Assembly (NCBI GenBank): GCA_964396895.1
Contig: CAYNGJ010000023.1
Coordinates: 1 to 64,000, forward strand
Direction: 5' to 3'
DNA: 64,000 nt
Source: UBA2334 sp964396895
Lineage (GTDB): Bacteria; Pseudomonadota; Gammaproteobacteria; Burkholderiales; Burkholderiaceae_C
Program-made: the position numbers and the translations under genes
Shown here: piece after piece, positions 16,923 to 26,367 of the stretch
Numbering within the stretch: position 1 is the first letter of the stretch
How the letters are laid out: the number at the start of each line of letters is the position of its first letter
The notes under the pieces: model-generated
Seen by the model: the letters and a program-made list of their open reading frames with translations, nothing else
Database searches by the model: none
Told to the model about the DNA's origin: nothing

Positions 16923-17915
16923 ATGAGCCTGGGTGAATTTGCCTACGCCAACCACAGCACGCGTTTTTTGGCTGCACCGCCGCTGTCGCAGCAAAAACAG
17001 GCCCCGTTTGTGGTGGCCGGTGTGCCGTTTGACGGTGCCGTGACGAACCGGCCCGGTGCCCGCTTCGGGCCGGAAGCCATTCGCCGCGCCAGCCTCATGC
17101 TGTGCGACGGCATTCACCCGGTGTTCAACGTGTCGCCCCTGGCCTACCTGGCCGATGCCGGCGACATGCGCCTGCCCAACGCCTCGCCACTGACCGACGT
17201 GCGCACCCACACCGAGCGCCAGGCCCGTGCGCTCATGGGTCAGCACCATGTGGTGTTTCTGGGCGGTGACCACTCCGTCACCCTGGCCCTGTTGCGCGCG
17301 GCACAGGCACGCTACGGCGACGGCGAACCGCTGGCCCTCATCCACTTCGATGCCCATTGCGACACCTGGGAGGACCACTTCGGTGAACCCTCCGGCCATG
17401 GCACCTGGACGCGCGAAGCCATTGAGCAAGGTCTGGTCAGCGCCACGCACACGGTGCAAATTGGCCTGCGCTCCAGCGGCACGCGCGAAGCCCGCGAGTA
17501 CGTGCAGGACCAGGGCGGCCTGATTTACACCGCCCGCGACCTGCGCAGCAAAGACGGTGCCGGGCTGGACGGGGTGGTGGACGCCATCATCCAGCGCATG
17601 GGCAAGCGCCCCTGCTACCTGTCGTTGGACATCGATTGTCTGGACCCCGCCTTTGCCCCTGGCACCGGCACGCCCGAGCCCGGCGGGCTGACCAGCTCGC
17701 AAGTGCTCACTTTCCTGGAAAGCCTTGTGCACCTGAACTTGGTGGGCATGGACTGCGTGGAAGTGGCCCCCGCCTACGACCATGCCGAGCTGACCAGCAA
17801 TGCTGCCGCGCACTTCGTCTGGACCTACCTGGCGGGTCAGACGGCCAAGCATTTGTCGGCGCTGTCGCCACCGCCCTTGGGGGTCAACCAGCCCAAGCGC
17901 TTGCCTTTCGCCTGA
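16923..17915 (+). CDS. speB: Agmatinase-like ureohydrolase
   Basis: 330 residues. Binuclear Mn motifs of the arginase fold: FLGGDHSVT, IHFDAHCDTWED and SLDIDCLDPAFAPGTGTPEP. The last motif with PEPGGLT is typical of agmatinases, which convert agmatine to putrescine and urea. Guanidinobutyrase or proclavaminate-type activity cannot be excluded. It precedes the polyamine catabolic genes, so production of putrescine is a sensible role. Start is the ATG at 16923, after GAAAGGAC, which is a good ribosome site. Confidence 0.85.
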   Translation: MSLGEFAYANHSTRFLAAPPLSQQKQAPFVVAGVPFDGAVTNRPGARFGPEAIRRASLMLCDGIHPVFNVSPLAYLADAGDMRLPNASPLTDVRTHTERQARALMGQHHVVFLGGDHSVTLALLRAAQARYGDGEPLALIHFDAHCDTWEDHFGEPSGHGTWTREAIEQGLVSATHTVQIGLRSSGTREAREYVQDQGGLIYTARDLRSKDGAGLDGVVDAIIQRMGKRPCYLSLDIDCLDPAFAPGTGTPEPGGLTSSQVLTFLESLVHLNLVGMDCVEVAPAYDHAELTSNAAAHFVWTYLAGQTAKHLSALSPPPLGVNQPKRLPFA

Positions 17916-17995
17916 ACGCGCATGGGGCGCGCAGGCCAAACCGGTGGTCGCGTTCCCAGGGCATTCACAATGCATGGCCACTGAAGGCATTCACC

Positions 17996-19036
17996 ATGCT
18001 TGCACCCACAGCCACCCCATCCCCTTCCCACACCTTGCAGGGCTTGCACCCGGGCAACTTTGCACTGGTCATGTCCAGCGGCATCATTTCGCTGGGGTTT
18101 CGCACCTTGGGTTTTGACGCCATGGCCGACGGCATGCGACTGGTGGCGCTGCTGGCCTGGGTGGTGCTGGTGGGGTTGAGCGGCGTTCGCCTGCTGCGGT
18201 TCGCCAGTGCGGTGCGCATCGACCTGCTCAACCCGCGCATGGTGTTCTCTTACTTCACGCTGGTGGCCGCCACCAGCATCGTGGGCTTGCTGCTGCACGG
18301 CATGGGGCAGGTGCCGCTGGCGCTGGCCTGCTGGTTCATGGCTTTTCTGGTGTGGTGCCTGCTGCTGTACCACGCCTTCAGCGTGCTCACGTTTTTGACG
18401 CACGAGCACAACGTCAACATCGTCCACGGTGGCTGGTTGATTGCCATTGTGGGTACCCAGTCCTTGGTGCTGTTGGGTGCGCGCATTGCGCCCGACCTGG
18501 GTGCCTGGGGCATGTACATGATGGTCGAGGTGCACATGCTGTGGGGGTTGGGGCTCATTTTTTACGGCATCTTCGTCACGCTGTTTTGTTACCGCATCTT
18601 CTTTTTGACGTTGCGGCCCACCGACATCTCGCCCTTGCTGTGGGTGGTCATGGGGGCCGCCGCCATTAGCACAAATGCAGGCACCAGCCTCATCACCGAG
18701 GAAGCCAGGCTGTCGTTTCTGGCGGCACAGCGCCCCTTCATCGACGGGGTGACGCTGATGATGTGGTCCTGGGCCACCTGGTGGATCCCCATGCTGGTCA
18801 TCTTTGGTTTTTGGAAACACGTGGTCAACCGCGTGGCCCTGAACTACGAGCCGGTCATGTGGAGTCTGGTGTTTCCGCTGGGCATGTACACCGTGGCCAG
18901 CGCCCGCCTGGGTCTGGCGGCCGACTTTCCACCCTTGCACGTCATTGCCCAGGTCATGGTTTGGGTGGCCATGGGTGCCTGGGTGCTGGTGCTGCTGGGC
19001 CTGGTGCAGCGCCTGTGGCGCAGGGTTGGCGCGTGA
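17996..19036 (+). CDS. TDT-family (TehA/SLAC1-like) transporter
   Basis: 346 residues with about ten hydrophobic segments. The early LHPGNFALVMSSGIISLG and the later membrane segments fit the tellurite-resistance/dicarboxylate transporter (TDT) family, which includes TehA and SLAC1 anion channels. Substrate unknown. The ATG at 17996 was chosen because it sits just before the first membrane segment. The longer frame upstream overlaps speB. The stop overlaps a GTG that begins the next gene. Confidence 0.8.
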   Translation: MLAPTATPSPSHTLQGLHPGNFALVMSSGIISLGFRTLGFDAMADGMRLVALLAWVVLVGLSGVRLLRFASAVRIDLLNPRMVFSYFTLVAATSIVGLLLHGMGQVPLALACWFMAFLVWCLLLYHAFSVLTFLTHEHNVNIVHGGWLIAIVGTQSLVLLGARIAPDLGAWGMYMMVEVHMLWGLGLIFYGIFVTLFCYRIFFLTLRPTDISPLLWVVMGAAAISTNAGTSLITEEARLSFLAAQRPFIDGVTLMMWSWATWWIPMLVIFGFWKHVVNRVALNYEPVMWSLVFPLGMYTVASARLGLAADFPPLHVIAQVMVWVAMGAWVLVLLGLVQRLWRRVGA

Positions 19037-19968
19037 GACGCGGTTGGGGGCGGATGTGGGTCTTGGGGTGCTTGGCGGCACTGCTGGCACTGGGCCCTAC
19101 CCAGGCGACCGAGCGCTGGGGACCGGGCGACCACCGCTTGACGCTCCAGCACGGTGGGCTGACCCGCCACTACCTGGTGCATGTGCCTCCTGCCTACCGG
19201 TCGGAACATGCAGTGCCCTTGTTGATGGTGCTGCACGGCGGTGGCGGACACATGGACTTGCAGGCCAACGACAGGCTGTATGGCCAGATCACGGAGTCTG
19301 ACACCCGGGGTCATGTGGTGGTGTTTCCCAATGGATACAGTGCTTTGCCTTCTGGCCGTCTGGCCACCTGGAACGCGGGGCTTTGCTGCGCCGCTGCGCG
19401 TGACCGGCAGGTGGACGATGTGGGTTTTTTGAAGCAGGTGGTGGCTGAAGTGGCCAGCCGCTGGGCGATTGACCCCCTCCGCGTGTACGCCACCGGCATG
19501 TCCAATGGCGGCATGATGGCCTATCGCCTGGCCTGCGACGCCGCCGACACTTTCAGGGCTGTCGCGGCAGTGGCGGGCACCGACAACACGCGCACTTGCC
19601 AGCCATCGCGACCGTTGTCGGTCTTGCACATCCATGCACTGAACGACGACCATGTGCTGTTTCACGGGGGGGCTGGTTCGGCATCGGCCGCCAAGGCGCT
19701 GGTGACGGATCACCGCTCAGTACCTGACACCGTGGCCCGCTGGACTGGCTTCAACCGTTGCAGTGAGTCACCCATGCGTGTGTTGGACAAAGCCGGCGCA
19801 CGCTGCGAGCGTTACCCGTCCTGCGCGGGGGGTAGCCGCGTTCAGCTGTGCACGACCGACACCGGGGGCCACAGCTGGCCTGGTGGCCACAAGCCCTGGG
19901 GGACAAGTGCACCGTCACCAGCGCTGTCGGCCAACTCGGTGATGTGGGGCTTCTTCGACGAACGGTGA
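19033..19968 (+). CDS. Secreted LpqC/PHB-depolymerase-like esterase
   Basis: 311 residues from GTG at 19033, giving a signal peptide VRRGWGRMWVLGCLAALLAL with cleavage near TQA. The GTG overlaps the upstream stop (GTGA). The alternative ATG at 19054 shortens the charged N-region. The alpha/beta hydrolase nucleophile is in ATGMSNGGMMAYRLAC (Ser), the oxyanion region is VLHGGGGHMD and the histidine is probably in TGGHSWPGG. Such COG3509 esterases act on short PHB or feruloyl esters outside the cell. Several cysteines suggest disulfides. Confidence 0.8.
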   Translation: MRRGWGRMWVLGCLAALLALGPTQATERWGPGDHRLTLQHGGLTRHYLVHVPPAYRSEHAVPLLMVLHGGGGHMDLQANDRLYGQITESDTRGHVVVFPNGYSALPSGRLATWNAGLCCAAARDRQVDDVGFLKQVVAEVASRWAIDPLRVYATGMSNGGMMAYRLACDAADTFRAVAAVAGTDNTRTCQPSRPLSVLHIHALNDDHVLFHGGAGSASAAKALVTDHRSVPDTVARWTGFNRCSESPMRVLDKAGARCERYPSCAGGSRVQLCTTDTGGHSWPGGHKPWGTSAPSPALSANSVMWGFFDER

Positions 19969-20025
19969 AACCCATTCACACGGCACAATGGACCGGATCC
20001 GGTCACTGTCCTGATGGAGAACACA

Positions 20026-20805
20026 ATGAGTCTGCCCTTGGTGTGGATGCCCGCCGACCACCGGCTGTTGGGTGCCGACGGCCACCGCATGCCCTGCTTG
20101 GTGCTGGGTGACAAGTACGCCCGTGCCGTCCAGGTGGGCGCGCACGCACAACCGGTTATGTTTCCGCTGGCGCAGGCCAGCCAGATCCCTGACCTGCTGC
20201 CGCTGGTGGACGGTGTGATGCTGACGGGCTCCCCGTCCAACGTGAATCCCAGCCACTTCGGCGAAACCGTGACGGACCCCAGCCTGCCGCTGGATGCCGA
20301 GCGTGACGGTCTCACCCTGGCCTTGGTCCAGGCCTGCCTGGACCAAGGTGTGCCCCTGCTGGGGGTGTGCCGGGGGTTTCAGGAAATCAATGTGGCGCTG
20401 GGCGGCAGCCTGCACCAGCAGCTGCACCGCGTGCCCGGGCTGATGGACCACCGCGAGCCCGACGGCCCTTCGCTGCAAGACCACTACGCGCCGACGCACG
20501 ACATCCACATTGCTCCCGACTCGCCCATGGCGCAGTGGGCGGGCGGCACCACGGCACGGGTCAATTCGCTGCACGGCCAGGGCATTGCCCGGCTGGCCAA
20601 GGGGTTGCGGGCCGTGGCCCATGCCCCCGACGGGGTGGTGGAGGCCTTTGAGATGTCCGCGTCCACCACCTTTGCCTGCGCGGTGCAGTGGCACCCCGAG
20701 TGGCGCTGCTGGGAAAACGGCTTTTACGCCGCCATCTTCAAGGCCTTTGGTGATGCCTGCATTGAACGCCGACGGGGCAGGCCCAAGGGGGCATCGCCCA
20801 TTTGA
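20026..20805 (+). CDS. puuD: Class I glutamine amidotransferase, PuuD-like
   Basis: 259 residues. Catalytic cysteine in LLGVCRGFQEINVALGG, histidine and glutamate in VQWHPEWR; the TGSPSNVNPSHFG loop is typical of gamma-glutamyl-GABA hydrolases (PuuD), which release GABA and glutamate. The ATG at 20026 follows GGAG at suitable spacing; an in-frame ATG at 20014 lacks a ribosome site. It stands immediately before the PuuA-like glutamine synthetase, which supports the assignment. Confidence 0.88.
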   Translation: MSLPLVWMPADHRLLGADGHRMPCLVLGDKYARAVQVGAHAQPVMFPLAQASQIPDLLPLVDGVMLTGSPSNVNPSHFGETVTDPSLPLDAERDGLTLALVQACLDQGVPLLGVCRGFQEINVALGGSLHQQLHRVPGLMDHREPDGPSLQDHYAPTHDIHIAPDSPMAQWAGGTTARVNSLHGQGIARLAKGLRAVAHAPDGVVEAFEMSASTTFACAVQWHPEWRCWENGFYAAIFKAFGDACIERRRGRPKGASPI

Positions 20806-20860
20806 CCGCCACCGCAGCGCCACAATGGGGCGCTGGTTCTTCAACGCAGACACCAACCGT

Positions 20861-22231
20861 ATGACCGATTCCCAAAAAAACCTCACCTTCAACGACCTGG
20901 AACGCTGGCTGAACGACCGGCGCGTGACCGAGGTCGAATGCCTGGTGCCCGACCTGACCGGCGTGGCCCGGGGCAAAATTTTGCCGCGCGGCAAGTTCAC
21001 CGAAGACCGTGGCATGCGCCTGCCCCAGGCCATTGTGGGCATGGGCGTGACCGGCGAATTCCCGCAGAGCGGCCCCTACTACGACGTGGTGGACCCCACC
21101 GACAAAGACATGCAGCTGCGGCCAGACCCCAGCACGGTGCGCATCGTGCCCTGGGCGACCGACCCCACGGCCCAGGTCATTCACGACTGTTTTGACAACG
21201 CCGGCAAACTGGTGCCCTTTGCCCCGCGCAGCGTGCTGCGCCGGGTGTGCGAGTTGTACGAGGCCGAAGGCTTGGCCCCGGTGGTGGCGCCCGAGCTGGA
21301 GTTCTACCTGACCGCCCGCAACACCGACCCGAACACGCCGCTCAAACCCCCCATTGGCCGCAGTGGCCGGGCCGAAACCTCGCGCCAGGCCTACAGCATT
21401 GACGCGGTCAACGAGTTCGACCCGCTGTTTGAAGAAATCTACGACTACTGCGACAAGATGGAGCTGAACGTGGACACGCTGATCCACGAAATTGGCGCAG
21501 GGCAAATGGAAATCAACTTCTTCCACGCCCACCCGCTGGGACTGGCCGACGAGGTGTTTTTCTTCAAGCGCACCGTGCGCGAAGCCGCGCTGCGCCACGA
21601 CATGTACGCCACCTTCATGGCCAAACCCATCGCGGGCGAGCCCGGCAGCGCCATGCATGTGCACCAGAGCATCGTGGACAAGGCCACCGGCAAGAACATT
21701 TTCAGCAACGACGACGGCACAGCCTCCGAGGCCTTCTTCCACTACATCGGCGGCTTGCAGCGCTATGTGCCTGCTGCCATGGTGCTGGTGGCGCCCTACG
21801 TGAACAGCTACCGCCGCCTCTCCCGCCACACGGCCGCGCCCATCAACATCGAGTGGGGCTACGACAACCGCACCGTGGGCATACGCTCGCCCATCTCGTC
21901 GCCACAGGCGCGCCGGGTCGAAAACCGCGTGATCGGGGCCGACGCCAACCCCTACGTGGCCATGGCCATGACGCTGGCCTGCGGCTACCTGGGCATGAAG
22001 AAAAAAATCAAGCCCAAACCCGAAATGAAGGGCGACGCCTACCTGGCACCTTACTCGCTGCCCCGCAGTCTGGGCGAAGCGCTGGACTGGCTGCGCAAAG
22101 AGCCCGACCTGCACGAGGTGCTGGGCCACGAGTTCATCACCATCTACACCGAGATCAAGGAACTCGAGTTTGCCGAGTTCATGAAGGTCATTTCCCCCTG
22201 GGAGCGCGAGCACCTGCTGCTGCACGTCTGA
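20861..22231 (+). CDS. puuA: Glutamine-synthetase-family enzyme, gamma-glutamylputrescine synthetase-like
   Basis: 456 residues. N-terminal beta-grasp (VTEVECLVPDLTGVARGKIL) and catalytic domain with PELEFYL, GAGQMEINFFH, GSAMHVHQS and NSYRRLS motifs. Sequence style is that of PuuA/PauA ligases, which join glutamate to putrescine or other polyamines using ATP. It is shorter than, and differs in the tail from, nitrogen-assimilating GlnA. Sits between puuD-like and spuC-like genes on the same strand, with 55 bases and 120 bases between them. Some GlnA-like proteins use other amines, so substrate is inferred. Confidence 0.87.
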   Translation: MTDSQKNLTFNDLERWLNDRRVTEVECLVPDLTGVARGKILPRGKFTEDRGMRLPQAIVGMGVTGEFPQSGPYYDVVDPTDKDMQLRPDPSTVRIVPWATDPTAQVIHDCFDNAGKLVPFAPRSVLRRVCELYEAEGLAPVVAPELEFYLTARNTDPNTPLKPPIGRSGRAETSRQAYSIDAVNEFDPLFEEIYDYCDKMELNVDTLIHEIGAGQMEINFFHAHPLGLADEVFFFKRTVREAALRHDMYATFMAKPIAGEPGSAMHVHQSIVDKATGKNIFSNDDGTASEAFFHYIGGLQRYVPAAMVLVAPYVNSYRRLSRHTAAPINIEWGYDNRTVGIRSPISSPQARRVENRVIGADANPYVAMAMTLACGYLGMKKKIKPKPEMKGDAYLAPYSLPRSLGEALDWLRKEPDLHEVLGHEFITIYTEIKELEFAEFMKVISPWEREHLLLHV

Positions 22232-22264
22232 CGCACCCTGATCATGGGCATCCAGTGATATATG

Positions 22265-22320
22265 GCAAAAATAAGAGCTTAAAAGCCATATAAATAAAGC
22301 GATACAAGGCAAAAATATGT
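22265..22320 (+). repeat. Dispersed AT-rich repeat, copy R3
   Basis: AGC at 22276 and AAGCGAT at 22297, spacing 21 bases as in the family, followed by an A/T-rich end. It occupies most of the gap between the PuuA-like and SpuC-like genes. Confidence 0.65.
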
Positions 22321-22351
22321 CAAAAACTGCAAGAAAGCGGCCTTGACCACC

Positions 22352-23779
22352 ATGGCCGACACCGCCCCCACCCCCCTGAGCACGGCTGAGTTGCAGGCGC
22401 TGGACAGTGCCCACTTCATCCACCCCTTCACCGACCACGGCGACCTGGCCACGCGGGGTGCCCGCGTCATTGAGCGCGGGGAAGGCATTCATGTGTGGGA
22501 CAGCGAAGGCCACCGCCTGCTGGATGCGATGAGCGGCCTGTGGTGCGTGAACGCCGGGTATGGCCGCCGTGAACTGGCCGATGCCGCCCACGCCCAGATG
22601 ATGAAGCTGCCGTTTTACAACAGCTTTTTCCAGACCACCACGGCACCGGCGGTGCAGCTCGCGGCCAAGCTGGCCAGTCTGGCGCCCACGGTGGCCGGGC
22701 GCGGCTTCCAGCACGTGTTTTTCAGCAGCAGCGGCAGCGAGAGCAACGACACCAATGTGCGCATGGTGCGCCGCTACTGGGATTTGCTGGGTCAGCCGCA
22801 GCGCAAGGTCATCATCAGCCGACACAACGCCTACCACGGCAGCACCATCGCCGGGGCCTCGCTGGGCGGCATGAGCGGTATGCACGCCCAGGGCGACCTG
22901 CCCATTCCCTACATCACCCACATTGGCCAGCCCTGTGTGTGGGAAAGCGCCCGCCCCGGCGAGAGCGAGGCCCACTTCGGCGTGCGCAGCGCGCGCTGGC
23001 TGGAAGAAAAAATCTTGGCCATTGGCCCCGACAAGGTGGCTGCCTTCATTGCCGAACCGGTGCAAGGGGCGGGTGGCGTCATCATCCCGCCGGCCACCTA
23101 CTGGCCCGAGATCCAGCGCATTGTGGACAAGTACGGCATCTTGCTCATCAGCGACGAGGTCATTTGTGCCTTTGGTCGCCTGGGCCACTGGTTTGCCTGC
23201 GAAAAGTTCGGCTACCAGCCCGACCTCATCACCTTCGCCAAGGCCGTGACCAGCGGCTACGTGCCCCTGGGTGGCGTGATGGTGGGCGACCGCGTGGCCC
23301 AGGTGTTGATCGAGCGTGGCGGCGAGTTCAACCACGGCTACACCTACAGCGGCCACCCCGTGGCCTGCGCGGTGGCGCTGGCCAACATCGCGCTCATGGA
23401 GCGCGAGCAATTGCCCCAGCGCGTGAAAACCGACACCGGTCCCTACCTGGCACAGCGATATGCCGAACTGGCCCACCACCCGCTGGTGGGGGTGGCTGAA
23501 TCGTGCGGCCTGATGGCCGGGCTCACGCTGGTCAAGTCCAAGCAGCGCGGTGCCGATGGCCGCATGACCCCCTTCCCAGACGCCCTCGCCGTGGGCATGA
23601 GGTGCCGCGCCCATTGCTGGGCCAACGGCCTGATCATGCGCGCCGTGGGCGACCGCATGATCATCGCCCCGCCGCTGACCATGACGCGCGCCGACATCGA
23701 CGAACTCATCCGCCTCATCCGCGTGGTGCTGGATTTGACGCTGGCCGAGTTGAAAGACCTGGGCCAGTGGTCTGACTGA
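22352..23779 (+). CDS. spuC: Class III aminotransferase, putrescine/polyamine-pyruvate type (SpuC-like)
   Basis: 475 residues. DEVICAFGRLGHWF carries the PLP-contacting Asp, and the Schiff-base lysine lies in ITFAKAVTSGYVPLGGVM. The N-terminus IHPFTDHGDL and the ALDAMSGLWCVN-type region (RLLDAMSGLWCVNAGYG) fit putrescine:pyruvate aminotransferases. It would give 4-aminobutyraldehyde and alanine. The ATG at 22352 was used; a TTG at 22343 also exists. It leads into potF with about 180 bases between. Confidence 0.85.
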   Translation: MADTAPTPLSTAELQALDSAHFIHPFTDHGDLATRGARVIERGEGIHVWDSEGHRLLDAMSGLWCVNAGYGRRELADAAHAQMMKLPFYNSFFQTTTAPAVQLAAKLASLAPTVAGRGFQHVFFSSSGSESNDTNVRMVRRYWDLLGQPQRKVIISRHNAYHGSTIAGASLGGMSGMHAQGDLPIPYITHIGQPCVWESARPGESEAHFGVRSARWLEEKILAIGPDKVAAFIAEPVQGAGGVIIPPATYWPEIQRIVDKYGILLISDEVICAFGRLGHWFACEKFGYQPDLITFAKAVTSGYVPLGGVMVGDRVAQVLIERGGEFNHGYTYSGHPVACAVALANIALMEREQLPQRVKTDTGPYLAQRYAELAHHPLVGVAESCGLMAGLTLVKSKQRGADGRMTPFPDALAVGMRCRAHCWANGLIMRAVGDRMIIAPPLTMTRADIDELIRLIRVVLDLTLAELKDLGQWSD

Positions 23780-23955
23780 GGTGGCCCGTGCGCGGTTCGC
23801 CAAAGGGGTTGACTACAATCTTTTGGGTCTGAAACTTGCGTGCGCTCTGGCCTGATCCGGCCCCAGGCGGCGCGAGGACCCGAGATGGGCGGCGGCGCCA
23901 CCTGGCTGTGCCGCCCACTCACCCGTTTTGTTCATTGTCTGGAGTGACACGCACC

Positions 23956-25119
23956 ATGAAGAAGCAAGTTTTGGTTTTGGCCGTCACGGCTGCCCTGTTG
24001 GCCGCCTGTGGCAAAAAAGATGAACCCGCTCCGGTGGCAGCACCCGCGCCTGCCCCCGTGGCTGCTGCACCCGCCGCACCGCCGGCCGAAGAGAAGGTGC
24101 TGAACGTCTACAACTGGCCCGACTACATCCCCGAGGGCATGGTGGCCGCGTTCGAGAAAGAAACCGGCATCAAGGTCAACTACGACACCTTTGAAACCAA
24201 CGAAGCCCTGCACGCCAAGCTGGTGGCGGGCAACACGGGCTACGACATCGTGGTGCCCGGTGTGGTGTTTGCCAAACCGCAAATCGAAGGTGGCCTGTAC
24301 CAGCCCCTGGACAAGGCCAAGCTGGCCAACCTGAAGAACCTGGACCCCGCCGTGATGCAGGTGCTCTCCAAGGCCGACCCCGACAACAAGCACCTGGTGC
24401 CCTGGGCCTGGAGCTTCACCACCGTGGGCATCAACAAGACCAAGGTTGAAAAAGCCCTCAAAGGCATGGCCATGCCTGAAAACGCGTGGGACTTGGTGTT
24501 CAAGCCCGAGTACACGGCCAAGCTGAAGTCCTGTGGCATTGCCTACCTCGACTCGCCCACCGAAATCCTGCCCGTGGCGCTGCACTACGTCGGCAAAGAC
24601 GCCTACAGCAACAACCCCGACGACTACAAGGCCGCCACCGACATGCTGGCCAAGGTGCGCAAGGACATCCGCATGTTCAGCTCCACCATGATCGACGACG
24701 TGGCCGGGGGCAAGGCCTGTGCCGTCATCGGTTGGGCGGGCGACATCAACATTGCTGCGGCGCGCGCTGTCGAGAACAAGAGCAAGGACGTGATCGAGGC
24801 CTTGCTGCCTTCCAGCGGTGCCACCGCGTTCTTTGACACCATGGCCATCACCAAAGACGCCAAGCACCCACAAAACGCGCACGCCTTCATCGACTTTTTC
24901 CTGCGCCCCGAAAACGCTGCGGCCATGGCCAACGACATGACCTACAACAGCGGCAACCTGGCGGCCAAGGACCAGATCAAGCCTGAAATCGCTGGCAACA
25001 AGTCCATCTTTGTGGACGCCGAGTACATGACCGGCAAGATGATTCCGCCCGGCAGCTTCACCAACGAGGCCCGCGAGGCCATGGCCAACGCCTACAACCG
25101 CTTCAAGCAAGGCAAGTAA
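23956..25119 (+). CDS. potF: Putrescine ABC transporter, substrate-binding lipoprotein PotF-like
   Basis: 387 residues. Lipoprotein signal with lipobox LLAAC at about residue 18 and an Ala/Pro linker (residues 25-45) before the binding domain. The mature start VLNVYNWPDYIPEGM is the PotD/PotF signature. A tryptophan-rich polyamine site (e.g. LVPWAWSFTTVG) is present. It delivers putrescine to PotGHI. First gene of potFGHI; followed by a rho-independent terminator that would separate its transcript from potG. Confidence 0.93.
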   Translation: MKKQVLVLAVTAALLAACGKKDEPAPVAAPAPAPVAAAPAAPPAEEKVLNVYNWPDYIPEGMVAAFEKETGIKVNYDTFETNEALHAKLVAGNTGYDIVVPGVVFAKPQIEGGLYQPLDKAKLANLKNLDPAVMQVLSKADPDNKHLVPWAWSFTTVGINKTKVEKALKGMAMPENAWDLVFKPEYTAKLKSCGIAYLDSPTEILPVALHYVGKDAYSNNPDDYKAATDMLAKVRKDIRMFSSTMIDDVAGGKACAVIGWAGDINIAAARAVENKSKDVIEALLPSSGATAFFDTMAITKDAKHPQNAHAFIDFFLRPENAAAMANDMTYNSGNLAAKDQIKPEIAGNKSIFVDAEYMTGKMIPPGSFTNEAREAMANAYNRFKQGK

Positions 25120-25143
25120 GCCGGTTTCACCCGCTGAACGCTG

Positions 25144-25189
25144 GGGCTGTTTATCGCGCACGTCAGAGCGCCGGTGAACAGCCCTTTTT
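25144..25189 (+). terminator. Terminator or attenuator between potF and potG
   Basis: GGGCTGTT (25144-25151) pairs with AACAGCCC (25177-25184) and is followed by TTTTT (25185-25189). The 25-base loop contains a smaller pairing option. Its place between the binding-protein gene and the ATPase gene fits partial termination giving more PotF than PotGHI. Confidence 0.75.
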
Positions 25190-25224
25190 CATTGTGCGTG
25201 TGCAGACAAGAATGAGGGCCCCCG

Positions 25225-26352
25225 ATGGCTGATCCCACCCCCCCCAACCCCGCAACCCCCGCCAACCCCGACGGCTACCTGGTGACCGAGAGACTGGTCA
25301 AGCGCTTTGACGAAGCCCTGGCCGTTGATGAGGTGTCGCTGTCCATCCGAAAGGGGGAGATTTTTGCGCTGCTGGGCAGCTCGGGTTGTGGCAAGTCCAC
25401 GCTGCTGCGCATGTTGGCGGGGTTTGAAAAACCCACCTCGGGGCGGATTTTGCTGGGTGGCCAGGACGTGGCCGGTCTGCCCCCCTACGAGCGCCCGGTG
25501 AACATGATGTTCCAGAGTTATGCGCTGTTCCCGCACCTGGACATCTGGGAAAACGTGGCCTTTGGCCTGAAACGCGAGGGCTTGCCCAAGGCCGAGATTG
25601 TCCAGCGCGTGGACGAAATGCTGGCCCTGGTGCAACTCACGCCCTACGCCAAACGCAAGCCGCACCAGCTCTCGGGCGGGCAGCAACAGCGCGTGGCGCT
25701 GGCGCGCAGCCTGGTGAAAAAGCCCAAGCTGCTGTTGCTGGACGAGCCCCTGGGCGCGCTGGACAAAAAGCTGCGGGAGCAGACGCAGTTTGAGCTGGTC
25801 AACATCATTGAAAAAGTGGGGGTGACCTGCGTCATGGTCACGCACGACCAGGAAGAGGCCATGACCATGGCCGGTCGCATCGCCGTCATGAGCAAGGGGC
25901 GTGTGCTGCAGGTGGGCACACCGCAACAGGTGTACGAGTACCCCGCCAACCGCTTTGTGGCCGACTTCATTGGCAACGTCAACCTGTTTAACGGCACGCT
26001 GAGCGTGGACGAGACCGACCGTTGCGCCGTCGCCTGCGAACTGGGCGAGGTGCAGGTGGGCCACAGCATTTCGGGCACGTTGGGCATGAAGGTGTCGGTG
26101 GCCGTGCGCCCCGAGAAGCTGGAGATCAGCAAAACCCGCCCCACCGATGTGCCCGCCAACCTCTTCACCGGCCAGGTGAAGGAAATTGCCTACTTCGGCT
26201 CCTACAACACCTACATCGTGGCCACGCCCAGCGGCCAGCGCGTCAAGATCACCGAGGCCAACACCTCGCGCCAGGACCTGTCCGACATCACCTGGGAAGA
26301 CAACGTGTTTTTCTGGTGGGACGACAACGCCGGCGTGGTGCTGCGCGACTGA
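25225..26352 (+). CDS. potG: Putrescine ABC transporter ATPase PotG-like
   Basis: 375 residues. Walker A GSSGCGKST, Q-loop FQSYALFPHL, ABC signature LSGGQQQRVALARSL, Walker B LLLLDEPLGALD, H-loop VTHDQEEAM. A C-terminal TOBE-type region (about 290-375) is typical of PotA/PotG. It powers putrescine import with PotH and PotI. Confidence 0.95.
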   Translation: MADPTPPNPATPANPDGYLVTERLVKRFDEALAVDEVSLSIRKGEIFALLGSSGCGKSTLLRMLAGFEKPTSGRILLGGQDVAGLPPYERPVNMMFQSYALFPHLDIWENVAFGLKREGLPKAEIVQRVDEMLALVQLTPYAKRKPHQLSGGQQQRVALARSLVKKPKLLLLDEPLGALDKKLREQTQFELVNIIEKVGVTCVMVTHDQEEAMTMAGRIAVMSKGRVLQVGTPQQVYEYPANRFVADFIGNVNLFNGTLSVDETDRCAVACELGEVQVGHSISGTLGMKVSVAVRPEKLEISKTRPTDVPANLFTGQVKEIAYFGSYNTYIVATPSGQRVKITEANTSRQDLSDITWEDNVFFWWDDNAGVVLRD

Positions 26353-26367
26353 ACGGGAGGACCGAGC

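Noticed and set aside
20738..23803. 1021-codon minus-strand frame across puuA and spuC
   Set aside because: Length comes from GC-rich codon bias opposite two real genes. No recognisable family in its translation.
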